A stretch of DNA of 64,000 nucleotides from Nymphaea colorata (GCF_008831285.2 NC_045145.1:8678802-8742801); one strand, 5' to 3'. Shown: positions 47,083-58,462, counted from the stretch's first letter. The notes: generated by a model not told the origin, from the sequence alone. Program-made: numbers and translations.

Positions 47083-47123
47083 CTTAGAAAGACTTTAGGT
47101 TGCTTAAGAAATGCCTTCTCAGT
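47083..47123 (-). pseudogene. RPS11: captured exon of cytosolic ribosomal protein S11 (uS17)
   Basis: After the acceptor AAATTTTCAG the minus strand reads TEKAFLKQPKVFL and two bases (AG) before the donor GTAAAG. This is the second exon of plant RPS11 (protein start MAEQ-TEKAFLKQPKVFLS), with splice sites at the expected places. No other RPS11 exon was found nearby. A ~29-bp tandem copy of the exon end and donor (CCTAAAGTTTTTCTAAGGTA) lies immediately downstream at about 47053-47080. It lies inside the 14-kb hAT-type insertion, so it is probably a captured gene piece. Confidence 0.65.
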
Positions 47124-47185
47124 CTGAAAATTTCAGGAACAACAATCAATATGCTTACTCATACCGGAAAGAAATGATTTGTAAA

Positions 47186-47270
47186 CGACACTTGAGAAAA
47201 TAAAGGCATACGTACGTGGGGAGGAAAAGAGGCAGAGGCCCAAAGAGGCAGAGGCCCAAGAGGCAGAGGC
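47186..47270. repeat. AAAGAGGCAGAGGCCC tandem block, copy 1 of a duplicated segment
   Basis: CTTGAGAAAATAAAGGCATA followed by three GGCAGAGGCCC-type units. A close copy is at 48091-48158. Confidence 0.8.
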
Positions 47271-48090
47271 TTCTAGCACCTGAAACATTACAATTGGAAA
47301 ATGATTATTCAATGCATCGAGAAGCATATTAACAATGAATGCCAAACTAAAAACCAAATAAAAACAACAAAATCCAAGCTGACAAAATTGAAGTGAGTAG
47401 AACTACATTGCAAATAATGATAACGCTTGTATTTGTCATCTGTTCCTTACTTTGTGTAGTTCACGTAGATTGCTTTTTCATATAACAATTTTTTGTCTTC
47501 TACAACTTGTTTGTTAAATACTCCGAGTAACTCCTCCTCCTATAAAAGAAAAAGAGACCAATCAGCAACCTTTTCACAAATTCATTTTGGAAATAGCTGT
47601 TATTGTGACCGTGTTGACAATAACTGGACAAGGTAGGCTCGAGAGCAAAAAAATTAGAAAGATACTCAAACCAGAAAACCACATGCATATAACTCACGTT
47701 CACTGTGCAAGCCCACCAACAAAAAGAATTAGAAGGGTATACTTTCGGAGGAGGAATGTTCTGTTTGCATCTCTATCTTTTGCTGCCTTTGTTTCTCTTA
47801 ATCCCTCTGTCCGTCGTTTTAATGGCACAGACTGCAACCCAAATCCAAATCATATAAGACCAAGTGAGTAACAATTAGAAGCTAGTAATTTGAATGTGAA
47901 CAAGTAAAAATTTATGGCACGCTATTGTTTTAAGCAACATAAATTGATGATAAGATTTTCAAAAATGAGCAATGGTACCCATGTCAAACAGCTGGAATCT
48001 TATGCTACAAAAAAGGCTATCTTGCATGATAGACACTACAAAATAAGTCTGTAACATCAGATTATATTAACTATAAGCACACAAGTTAAA

Positions 48091-48158
48091 CAGACGCTTG
48101 AGAAAATAAATGCATACATACGTGGGCAGGAAAAGAGGCAGAGGCCCAAAGAGGCAGG
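48091..48158. repeat. copy 2 of the duplicated segment
   Basis: CTTGAGAAAATAAATGCATA followed by the GGCAGAGGCCC units, in the same orientation as 47186-47270, about 900 bp away. Confidence 0.8.
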
Positions 48159-49198
48159 CTGTGCGGCAGTGAGTGGAGAGCCTGTAAGGATGAGGTCTTA
48201 TGGTGAGCCTCTGAGAATGAGGTCTTACGGTGAGTTTAAGAGAGAGAGAGAGAGAGAAACAAAGGGAGAGCGCATGAAAGAGAGGGTCAATGTTACAGAC
48301 CTGATACCAATGGCAGTTCGGAATCGGTAGAGATGGATGACAGGGTCACGGGATGTCGGTGGGCTGGTAGCTAGATGCCGGATGGTGGAACCATGGAGCT
48401 GCCGGACGGTGGATTTGTCGTGCTGGTGTGCGGCGCAGCGGCGGTGAGCAGACGAAGAGCCTAGATGGAAGAGTGAAGACGCCAGACGGGAAGGAAGGTG
48501 GTAGACGGGAAGAGACTAAAGACGGAACACGGAAGACCAAAGGCGAAGGATTGCATGACGCGTCTCTCATCTGGTCATTGTGGCCGACAGAAGAGGGAAG
48601 ACGAGAAGAGAAAGCAGACAGAAGAGGGAAGACGAGAAGTCGAGAAGAGAAAGAGCAGACGGAAGAGAGAGATTAGTTTGAAAGACGGAAGATAAAACGT
48701 ATATATATGTTGGCCCTCCGTAAACAGTTTTAACCCTAAACCGATGAATCGGTTTGAAGAACCGGTTTATACGATTCAGTTAAATAACAAGTCAAGTCGA
48801 GTTTAAACGAGTCGAGTCAAGTTTAAACGAGTCGAGTTCTTGCAACTTGAACTCGACTCGTTTATAGTTTCGAGTTTAAGTGTGACCTCGAACTCGACTC
48901 ATTTATAAATGAGTCGAGCTTGAGCCGAGCTTTCTCGAGCAAGTTCGAGTCGAGCCCGAGTTGGCTCGACTCGTTGTGCAGCCCTTGGGGAGAGAGTTGG
49001 GAAAAAAAGGGAAGATCCTGGGAGAGAGGGATGATGAAGGAGAGTAAAACATTAAAAAAAATTTAAAAACAAATGAACAACATCAAAACCGTCCGATTTG
49101 AAGATCAGATGGCTCTAATCGATATCTGTTTGACAAACATGTCTTAGATTCATGGTTCACTTTCTTTCTCTCTCTCTCTCATGGTTCACTTTCTCTCT

Positions 49199-49330
49199 CT
49201 CCCCCTTATATATATATATATACTTCCTCTCTCTCTCTCTCCCCCTTTTTTATATATATATATATAAAAGGGAGAGAGAGAGAGAGAGAGAGAGAGAGGA
49301 AGTATATATATATATATATATATATTATAT
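49199..49330. repeat. mirror and inverted CT/TA/AG microsatellites
   Basis: Runs of CT, then CCCCCTTTTTTATATATATA, then TATATAAAAGGGAGAGAGAG form a long self-complementary structure between about 49225 and 49300, followed by another TA run. Confidence 0.85.
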
Positions 49331-49342
49331 ATCAAACCTCTT

Positions 49343-49370
49343 CCCTTATGCCATTTTTTTGGCATAAGGG
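49343..49370. repeat. perfect 10-bp hairpin
   Basis: CCCTTATGCC and GGCATAAGGG around an 8-nt T-rich loop. There is no context for a rho-independent terminator in a plant. It may be a remnant of a small inverted-repeat element. Confidence 0.7.
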
Positions 49371-49429
49371 GTACGCTCTTTATGGAGCATCCGAACTCAA
49401 ATAGTTGGGTCCTTGAGCTCTCCAACGTT

Positions 49430-50100
49430 GACGCTTCTGCTATAGAAACCTCCTGGTCACTTGAATGTTTAGAAACCTTGGAAGCAAATGTTTCACAACC
49501 TTGGCTTTGGAGTTTGTCATTTGCATGAGCCCTTCAAGCTCAAGGCATCTCTTTTCCCTTGTTTTGGTAAGACCCCTGTACTAAGAACACTTCTTAGTGA
49601 TAACTTTTAGTTCTTTTTTTAGTTCTAAGTTCCACAAAGTTGATTTGTCCATATCACTTTCCAATTGCTAGATTTTTTTTTTCAAAGTTTTGCTTCTCTG
49701 CCTCGATTAGAGCTAGATCTTTTTTTAGCTTGGCCTCCTTTATGTCTGCATCATTCTATGCAATTTCCAAATTTTGAAACTTTTTCTTTTGAAGCTTCTA
49801 GGTCTTGCAAAAGTTTGGAAATTTTGCAGAGCACTATGCATGTGCACCTTACTTGCTTTTCAAGTTCACGCTCTCTTTATTTTGATTTCCCAACCAGTAT
49901 CTCTAGTTTAACCACTTTTTTTCTTCATAGTGCTTTGGAGTCAGAGATCTGGATCGAGTCATCAAGCTTAAAGGGCTGCTGGTGCATGAGATTAGGACAA
50001 CCCTCATGTTCCACTCATTTCTCGAGAACACTACCAGATCAGTTTCCATCTCCTCAGTTTTCAATTTTGGTTGATGCAAAGCTGATTGAAGATGACTAAC
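49430..50100 (-). pseudogene. remains of a plant coiled-coil protein gene
   Basis: Minus-strand translation in shifting frames gives heptad-rich segments: HQPKLKTEEMETDLVVFS, ALKKKVVKLEILVGKSK, LLQDLEASKEKVSKF, QLESDMDKSTLWNLELKKEL and KTREKRCLELEGLMQMTNSK. Several stops and frameshifts separate them. The composition and order resemble long plant coiled-coil proteins, but I cannot assign a specific one. The plus-strand 144-codon frame over it (49665-50099) is a shadow. Confidence 0.55.
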
Positions 50101-51294
50101 TTCACTGGAAAAATGGTTACATAGCTATTACTACTCTTTTCCAATCCCAACTATTGCCTGTTTGGTATGTCAAATTTTCTTAAAGAGCCACCTTTTGTGT
50201 CCGCACATTTCTGTCTCAAATTAAAAAAAGTCGCAGTCACGTTCCACCGAACTACCACAAATCCTCTCTACTGCAGTTCCAAGAGGTAAGCTTAATCCAC
50301 ACCACCACCATATTCAATCTAAATAGCTGATCTAAAAAACAACTTTACATCAGGCCTTTCTATCTTGAACTGCCCTTTTCACAAGAACTGTTCTTTTACA
50401 TGATCTACTGGCATGTTCAGGGTTCCATGCCCTTCTCTAATTATCGTTTTCATGGCTGCCGGTATCTTCAGGTCATCGACATCTTTTACTTCTATTGAGA
50501 AGGAATGGTCTTGAAACTTAAGGCACTTAGATGCACCCAAACCTACAAAACGCATCAGTACTTGGTTACTCACTCAAGGAAAGCATAATGCCAATATATA
50601 ATGATTTTAACATTTAACTCAAAAGAAAAAGAGCAGAAGCAACCAGGGTCGAAGCTAGAAATTATTTTCTATGGAGCACTAGATATATGGTTAACAAATT
50701 TTCAATTGATCAAGGGACAGTGACTCGGATCTCCTAGGGCTACCCCATATAACTGGACCGAAGTGTGCCATAGTTTCAACATTAAATTAACCTTTCAATG
50801 AGTGGGATCCGTGGGGCATATTCCCCATGGAGACTCCACCTGCCTACGGCCCTAGATGCAAGAAAACTACATTTGGAAACTATGCATTCATGTGCATTAG
50901 ATTGTCCATGTTGAGAAGGAATAATCTCAGCAGGATGAAATCAAAATGTAATGGTCCAAATCTTGATTGACAGAACAGGTTTTCAGACATCATCTGAGCA
51001 AGGATTAGTCAAATTAAAACAAGAAGCCACAAAAAGAGGAGCTATAGGGGGCAATTAAAGTACTCAAACCACAATGAATCCGATGGTATTTGGTGGGATG
51101 CCATGACCATTTTCTGTGTTTTGACAAGCGGATAATATGTGTACAACTCAAAAGCAGCATCTTTGCGTATGCTGTTATGAGGACATGGTGAAAGTGGTGG
51201 TGAAAAAAAAAATAAACATCCAGCTAGCAAGAGATAACAGAATTTCAACGCATACTTAACTCTCTTTTCCATAGTGGTGGACAAAGATGCAAGA

Positions 51295-51333
<39 letters not shown>

Positions 51334-51409
51334 GTAAAAAAAAAATAGCACCTACTGCTTAGTTTGTGAAAGAAAAACAATGGAAGCCAAATGAAAACAA
51401 CAGTGTACG
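50101..51409. other. intergenic region with an unrecognised minus-strand frame
   Basis: 50379-50573 (-) encodes a protein-like stretch (FQDHSFSIEVKDVDDLKIPA, MKTIIREGHGTLNMP) of unknown family. It could be another exon relic linked to the coiled-coil remains on the same strand. A (TG)n(AG)n run lies at 51296-51333. Confidence 0.35.
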
Positions 51410-51490
51410 CATACCTTGTTTCAGGTGATGAAGTTGCTGGCTCTTGTGCTCAACAGGGACACTTTTTCACAGTGTTCTGGAACAAACCCT
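51410..51490. repeat. ~50-bp repeat, copy 1
   Basis: GTTGCTGGCTCTTGTGCTCA, then ACAGGGACACTTTTTCACAG and TGTTCTGG, nearly matching 58228-58281. Confidence 0.7.
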
Positions 51491-53958
51491 AATGCCCACA
51501 ACCCTTACCACGAAGGATCTACCATACGTCTTTCTCATTTTTGTTTTCTTTTTTCTTATACATTATTTTTCTCAGTAACCACCCAAACATGTGGTCTACA
51601 TGATCAGACGGTTATGTAACTCCCTTTTAGGTTACAATATAGATTTTGGATCCAGCCCATCATGGGCAGATCTACATTTAAAATCCAACATTCTTACACT
51701 CGCACATGATGAGTAGACTATTTATTAAAGTAGAACTAGTTGCTTTTCCAGATATGCCCCATCAAACTGAATCATTTATAATCTTCAAGCAATACACTAA
51801 AGGAACATCACTAATTCATCATTGCAAAATACTGTTGAGAGTTCATAAGGGCACTAAATTGGATACATATGTTAATGTCAAATTCAATATCCATGAGACT
51901 CATACAATAAAGGAGCCGGGATCATCCTTCATTTCCCATACATGGTTGACTTTGTTAAACAGTGCTAACATATGTGGTATGTCTCACATACTACGACAAA
52001 GTTGTCTCACCATTGTGAGATCTGTGCATGCACTAAATAATTAAATTTTACTATATAGATCACTAAAAGTCCAACCTCTCCAAGAGATCGGCTCACCTCC
52101 CAGTCCAACTAAACTCATTGGCATCTCAAGACATGAAACCCATCTGGCTTATCCATAAGCATCCCTACATCTTATCTTGTTCATCTCATCTCAGCTCGTC
52201 TTTCGCATAATGCCTAAGGTGATCAGTTCATGTGAGTAAACAATTTACGCCTGGCTACACAACCTGACATAGATATGTAACATGCTTAAAAAAAAGATTA
52301 TCACACAAAAGTTCAACTTTTATATATTAGTAAGTCCCATCAACATTACATGCTTTTTGAATACATCAGCAATAATTGGCTTAGTCAATGGATCAATTAC
52401 TGGATCAACTTTTTTCCTTTCAGGGCGACGTCTCGCAGGCAATTACATTTGGTACCAATGTGTTTGGTTTTATTATGAAACTTTAGATTCTTTGACTCAC
52501 AATCGTTGCTTGATTGTCACAATAAATAGTTATTGGTATGTTTGCATCTGAGACAATCCCAAGATGCTTAGATAGTCTATTTAACCAAACACCTTTTAGC
52601 ATTGCCATAGATCCAACTACAAATTCTGCTTCCACGGTCAATATACACATGTTTGTTTCTTACTACACCAAGATATTGTACCATGATTAAGCAAAAACAT
52701 ATATCCTGATGTGAATTTTTGTTCATCGGGGTCTTCTCCTCAATTTGCATTTGTATAACCTTCTATATGCAAATCTCCATCACTACCATGATAGAATAGA
52801 GCCAAATTTTCAGTGCCTTTCAAGTACTTCATAATTCGTTTAACTACTTTCTAATGAGCACGTTCAGGATTTGACTGGTGATGGCTAATAATACCAACTG
52901 CATGACATGTTTGGCCTTGTACACATAGTTAGGTACATAAGATTGCCCACTACATTGGAATATGGTACTCTTAACATTTGGTTTTTCTCACCTAATGTTT
53001 GTGGACACATTTTTATTGGTTTGCAGCTTTGCATATTGAATCACTTTAGGACATTCTTTATTGATAGACTATCGCCTTTTTTATTGATAGACTATCGCCT
53101 TTTCCCCTTGGGTTGTTCTATGTAATTTTTTTCATCCATTTCTTCATTAAGGAATATCGTCTTCACATCCATCTGATGTAATTCTAGATTTACATAGGAG
53201 ACGATAGCTAGCATGAGGTGAATAGAAGTCCGCTTTGACTACTGTAGAAAAGTTTCATCATGGTCTGTGCTCTCTTTTTCTGTGTATCCTTTTGAAACTA
53301 GGTGAGCTTTAAATCTTTCAATAAACCCTTGAGCATTTCTCTTTATATTGAGAACTCATTTGTTCCCAATAGCTCTTCTCTATGGAGGAAGATCAATAAG
53401 TTTCCAAACTTTATTGGTGCTCATGGATCTGTCCATTGCATTTTTTCAGTTTTCTTTTTTTGTGCTATAGAGAGCTTCTCGCAAAGATTTTGTAATGTTA
53501 ATATAATCAAGAGCTACCATCATAGCTTCTCCTTTTACATCAAATCCGTGTCACAAAACTCTCTTCCTTGTACATTGATGAAGCATTGGGACAACACTGA
53601 CATCCTGTTCTATATGATGTTCATTCCTACTATTTAGGAGTGATTGACACAACTCATGTTGTGTCTCAGTTTTCTGAACAATATTATGTACTTGTTCAGG
53701 ATTGTCTAAATCATATAATTGAATATCTCTATATATCTCCCTTTTCAGGAAATTCATTCTTCAAGAATGTAGCATGTCGTGAATCTATTTCACTATTATT
53801 CCCATCATTGTTTTCTCCTATGAACAGATATCCTTTGGAGTGCTCACAGTATCTGATAATGATACACCTTTTTCGTCTTGAACCTAATTTTCCATGTGGA
53901 TGGAAAAGATTGTTAACATATGCTGCTGACCCTAAGGTCTTAAATGGCCAAGGTCAGG

Positions 53959-54162
53959 TCATCTACCTATCCATAGTTCATAAGGAGTTGATGAAACAAA
54001 TTTAGTAGGAGTACAGTTAAAGACGTGTCGTGGACAATAAACAATCTTCCCAAAGGGAGATAGCAATTGTGCTTGCGCCATCATAGATATGACAGTATCC
54101 ATTAAGGTTTTATTTCTCCTTTCGGCAACTCCATTCTGTTGTGGAGTATGAGAAATGGTCAA
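53959..54162 (-). pseudogene. Copia integrase fragment
   Basis: SHTPQQNGVAERRNKTLMDT is the catalytic-Glu block of Ty1/Copia integrases. It continues to FNCTPTKFVSSTPYELW. Confidence 0.85.
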
Positions 54163-54472
54163 TTGTCTATCTATTCCTTTCTCATCACACAGTTCCTAGA
54201 ACTATTCTAACAAATATTTTCTACCTCGATCTGTTCTAGAGCTTTGATTTTTTGATCAAGTTGATTCTCTACCAAATTCATAAAGTGTCTACAACAATCA
54301 AACACTTCAAATTTATAAGAGATAAAATATACCTATCCATACCGAGAGTAGTTGTCACTAAATGTAATAAAATATGAAGAACCTTGTCTACTAGTTACAC
54401 TCTTAGGACCACATATGTCTGATGAATTAGTCGCAATAGAATATTTGCCCTAATTTCTTTACCAAATAGTTT

Positions 54473-54676
54473 CTATGTAGACTTTCTTGCCAACCAATAT
54501 TCATAGACAGGTATATTGAATTTCATGAGGGACCCCAATAATCCTTCACATGCGAGTCTATCTATTCGTTTTTGTCCAATAATCCCCAAGAGAGTATGCC
54601 AAGTTAACACATCCACATTTGTATGCACACTAAAACATTCATACATAGTAGGAATTAAAACAAACACCCAATACAA
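54473..54676 (-). pseudogene. Copia pre-integrase fragment
   Basis: VDVLTWHTLLGIIGQKRIDR, followed by LACEGLLGSL, matches the gag-pre-integrase block (LWHxRLGHxxxxRL). The following CxxC is decayed. Confidence 0.7.
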
Positions 54677-55114
54677 AGAAACAATTAGCTAGAACACCAG
54701 AACAAATTGTAGAGTTTTTGAACAATATTACAACAGAATTGCTTTAACAAACAAGTCTATAACCAAAAGTCAGTAAAACAAAAACTGAAACAAGGTTTCG
54801 TCAAATGTGAGCAACATATAGTATATCATATAGCAGAAGACTCTATCCATTATATAGAGACAATTGACATGTTCCCATACCACGAACCTCTGCACGATTG
54901 TTATTCCCTAGGAACAAGTATCTTCCTCCAGTTGAGAGTTTACAATATTCGACAAACATGCTACAATAACACATTACATGGTCTGTTGCTTCTGAGCCTA
55001 CAATTCACAAAGGATGAAGTTCAATAGTTAGGGCACAACTAGAAACAAAAGAATAAATAGATTGTGTCTTCAAGATGCAAACCTTCTCTGGTTTGCACAC
55101 CTTCTTAGGTGCTT

Positions 55115-55156
55115 TGCACTCTCTCTCAAAGTGACCAAGCTAACCACAATTAAAAC
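55115..55156 (-). pseudogene. Copia gag zinc knuckle
   Basis: CFNCG, a stop, then LGHFEREC: a CCHC knuckle with one in-frame stop. Confidence 0.75.
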
Positions 55157-56519
55157 ATTTTATTTTTTCCTTATCTTTTTTTTCCGTTGCGCTTTTCACG
55201 GTCTCTCAGTTTCCCATCATACGTCTCATTGCCCTACTGCAGTTGTCTCTGAATCTCATTGGAACAAATCCTCTCTTTGCTTGCAACAAAGAAAATTCTT
55301 GAAATTTTTGGCCATGTAGGCTTGATTGCTGAATTTAGCAGCCTAAAGACACTCATGTTCTAGTTTCAAGTGATGAACAATGTCATCAAAGGTCTTTATG
55401 CTCTCATTATGAGTCATATTCAATTTCGTGTGTCACCAGTTATTTGGCAATGATCTTAACAATGCCTAAACTTGTTGTTCATCTATGGGAACATTTCCAA
55501 CAAAATTGATCTCTCTAATCATGCTGTCTATCTTCCTAAGATGTTGACTCATGGTGTGTTCATGCTACTTTCTATATGAGTCAAATTTGATGGTAAGCTT
55601 CCTAAGCTTAGTGGCCGAAGTGTCTCCAAATTTGTCTTTGAGAGCTATTCACATATGATGTGCAGTCTCATAATATTCACATTGACACATTATATATCTT
55701 CTTGTATTGAGTATAACAATGTGACACAAGCAATAGTGTTCATGCGTTTCCACACATTATATGTTTCTATGTCTCTACACACTTGCTGACCATTCTCCTG
55801 AGGTCTAGTGATAACATGGTTCAGGAAGTGAAGGGCTTCAGCCTCTTCTAAGTCAAATTAGGTCTTACAATGCCCAATGTCATAATTGTCTCCATTCAGG
55901 TTTTCAATGCGGGCTAAATTTAGTATAGTCTTACCTGGTACAGTAATCTACTTATAAAAAGAAAAGAAGGATCAACATTCTTAATGTGTTGTCCAAGCAT
56001 GTTCACTATTGATAACATACCTATTTCCGTTAGGATCACATGGCTAGAAACATTATTTATTTCATAAGGTGTGGAATCAAAATCATCTCCCACTATTTTA
56101 ATGATCCAAACCATGTAACTAACTAATAAACCCTAACTTTAATACACAATTATAGTGAGTTCAAACCTTATTGAATCTCACTTATGATAGCCTGCATATC
56201 ATATAATGATTTAAAAGAAGCATAACAGTCATAGATAATCATGATAATACAAGAGAAAATGAATAAATGTCACATCTAGAAATGCATGAATCTTATTCAC
56301 ATCAAGTCCATAAACAAGATATGTCTATCCTTATTGAAACAAATCAAAAGAACAAAAATCATAATCATCAAACTTAGGCAAACAACAAGCAACTAATCAA
56401 TTATAACAATATCTAATAACTCTGTGCAAAGACGGGTAGTCTCATGAAAAGTGAGCTTATACTCAAATACTCTCTCGGATGCTACAATCTCTTGCAATTC
56501 TTGCTTACTGCATCAACCG

Positions 56520-56987
56520 TGCCTCCCTATCATTCCCTAAAGCCAGGTGTTGCATTTTTCTATTCCGATGAATGGAGTAGTCCACATGATCGTCTTGGAA
56601 TTGGATTCACTAAAATACTTTCTTTATTTGGCGCTTAACCTCGTATTCAATATTGATCAACACCTTGCAAAGAGTAATATCTTTTCCATGCCTTAGCAAA
56701 CAATTTTCTTTGAACTGTGCCCAATCATCTGGAAAAGAACTCAAGATTGCGTTCACTTCATTCTCTGGGGTTAAAAAGATCCATTCTCTTCCATCATGTG
56801 ACCAATTTTACCATCCATTCGCAATATGATCACACATAGAATGTACTGCACACTTTTTATAGTTTAAAAAATCATCAAGCACTTGGTTAGATAGAGATAC
56901 ATCATACGATGCAATAGGCTCACTGATGCTGTCCACTGACTTTGTGATCTCATCACTTTTATATGATCCATCTATATTGTCTGACAT
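56520..56987 (-). other. unidentified minus-strand frames, possibly gag-like
   Basis: From MSDNIDGSYKSDEITKS at 56987, after stops, to VNAILSSFPDDWAQFKENCL and NIEYEVKRQIKK. The second part is reminiscent of a Copia gag segment (LSSLPxxW). It may be part of a second element or of the same one. Confidence 0.3.
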
Positions 56988-56999
56988 TGTGACTATATG

Positions 57000-58227
57000 C
57001 CATAAAAAAAAATTAAACATTGGTTGAACATACATATTAATTTACGGCAATAAGTGCTTAAACAAGGTAAAAAAAATGATATCATTTATGATACAAATTT
57101 CGTATCATAACTATATATACATATGAGCAGCCAAAATCTGATCCAAAATCCGTATGAAAGCTACATTTGAATAACTACAATGAATATAAAAAAAAAATAA
57201 CATACGGATCCCGAATGGCAGAATATTTTATCTATCACAGAACATTCTCTGCCCATACTATACATATATAAATCACAACATGGTAATGAAAAATTCTTCA
57301 TTCCATTGTTCACATCCATCGAGGCACTGCGATAAATTTTTACATTTAAAAAATGAAAAAAATTGTGTGAGCAGTCTAAAAAAATGCATAGCATGCTGGA
57401 AAAGATGCATATAGTATGATGGAAGGACGTAGGCAGAAAAGAATATATAACATGCCTTAAAAAAAATACCAACATTAAATGCTGGTCTGTCAACGGCAGA
57501 CATATAATGCAAAAGAAGACTGAGATGCAATCACATTGGCATACCAAAAAAAAAAAAAGAGAGAGAGAGAAATGACCATCTGTTACCGTTAACTTAGGCA
57601 ATTAAATGTGGCTATTATAATAAAGAATAACAAGAAAGGAAGGGATTGCCTACAGCAGTCCAAAAAGAAGATGCAGCCTCCAAGTCATTAACGCAAGGCG
57701 CGCTTGCCAAAAGCTTGCTGCAGCTTTCTTTTTTTTATTATATATAAAAAAGAGAGAGGGACTGTTCACGGCAGTTCTTATGGCACCCACAAAATCAAAA
57801 GGAAGAGGGGAGTCAGGGGACTGTTCACGAAAACTTGGTACAGCGGTCCACAGCAAAATATTAAATGAATTGAGACTGCACACGTATCCCCTCCAATAAA
57901 AAAGGAAAATGTCTAAGACCTTAAAACACACGACACACCGGAAGTCTAGTATACTACCTGTCTTGCGAAAAAGGAACCTGATATGCATTCTTCTCCAGCT
58001 TCACCCCAAATGAAAAGGTTGCTGGAGCGGCTACATCCATCATCCACCACCACCGAAAAAAAAAAAAAAAGTTCTTATATTCGATTTTCCTTCCCTTCAG
58101 ATACGTAAATGAGCAACTCTTGTTGCTATTCCCAACTTTTTAGTCGGTGGATTCGTTTTTCCACCGTAACCAAAAAAAAAAATTCATTTTCTTTCGTAGG
58201 CTACATGCAACCATATTTTCTGTCCAT
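57000..58227. other. intergenic region, no supported gene
   Basis: AT-rich with homopolymer A runs. Open frames at 57161-57988 (-) are hydrophobic, Phe-rich translations of poly-A/T tracts and are not supported. Confidence 0.45.
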
Positions 58228-58281
58228 ACAATGGTTGCTGGTTCTTGTGCTCGACAGGGACAAGTTTTTCACAGTATTCTG
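58228..58281. repeat. ~50-bp repeat, copy 2
   Basis: GTTGCTGGTTCTTGTGCTCG, then ACAGGGACAAGTTTTTCACA and GTATTCTGG. Same orientation as 51428-51480, about 6.8 kb away on the far side of the Copia remains. Confidence 0.7.
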
Positions 58282-58462
58282 GTTTCATGCATGAGAAGTT
58301 AAAAAAAAAAAAAGTTTAGTTGCTGCTTGCTGCTTGCCTCAACGCTCTCTTAGCGATAATGACAGCTACTTGCAGCGTCAGCATTACCTGACCAAGAGAA
58401 GTACAAGACCCAGCATGCATCAATTTGAGTGGACACACAGCCTACCTTGTCTCCGCCCCAGG

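Larger units (their letters stand above)
34912..48986. mobile_element. 14-kb insertion with hAT-type ends, TSD GGGGAGAG, hosting a nested Gypsy element
   Basis: The left end is TAGGGCTGCACACGAG and the right end, reverse complemented, is AAGGGCTGCACAACGAG. Perfect 8-bp direct repeats GGGGAGAG lie immediately outside (34904-34911 and 48987-48994). Both subterminal regions (about 34930-35220 and 48770-48960) are dense in GCTCGAGTCGAG and ACTCGTTTA words in opposite orientation, as expected for one transposon. Removing the retrotransposon at 35801-46333 leaves about 3.5 kb. The remainder encodes no transposase but carries gene-like pieces on the minus strand (RPS11 exon at 47083-47123, an unidentified split frame at 46447/35737/35405). 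I interpret it as a non-autonomous, gene-carrying hAT element later hit by a Gypsy element. Confidence 0.8.
52290..55930 (-). mobile_element. decayed Ty1/Copia retrotransposon
   Basis: Minus-strand order from high to low coordinates: gag start (LARIENLNGDNYDIGH near 55910), a CCHC knuckle with an internal stop (55115-55156), a pre-integrase segment (54473-54676), integrase (53959-54162), reverse transcriptase (LHQMDVKTIFLNEEMDEKNY near 53140-53190, then VPYSNVVGNLMYLTMCTRPN near 52900-52990) and RNase H (VEAEFVVGSMAMLKGVW near 52600, IYCDNQATI near 52520). The region that should carry the catalytic YVDD is missing, and a 22-bp tandem duplication (TATTGATAGACTATCGCC) lies at that spot, about 53058-53103. 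A possible 3' LTR start, TGTTGGATTTTAAATG after a purine-rich tract, is at 51690 (-). No 5' LTR was found. Inactive. Confidence 0.78.

Noticed and set aside
49343-49370. Bacterial-type terminator
   Set aside because: A hairpin with a T-rich loop, not followed by a T tract, in plant nuclear DNA; it has no such role here.
49665-50099. 144-codon plus-strand frame
   Set aside because: It is antisense to a heptad-rich minus-strand relic; its Ser/Phe/Leu-rich composition is the complement of GAA/AAG/AAA codons.
57161-57988. Phe-rich minus-strand frames with membrane-like stretches
   Set aside because: They derive from poly-A tracts on the plus strand and have no conserved motif or gene context.
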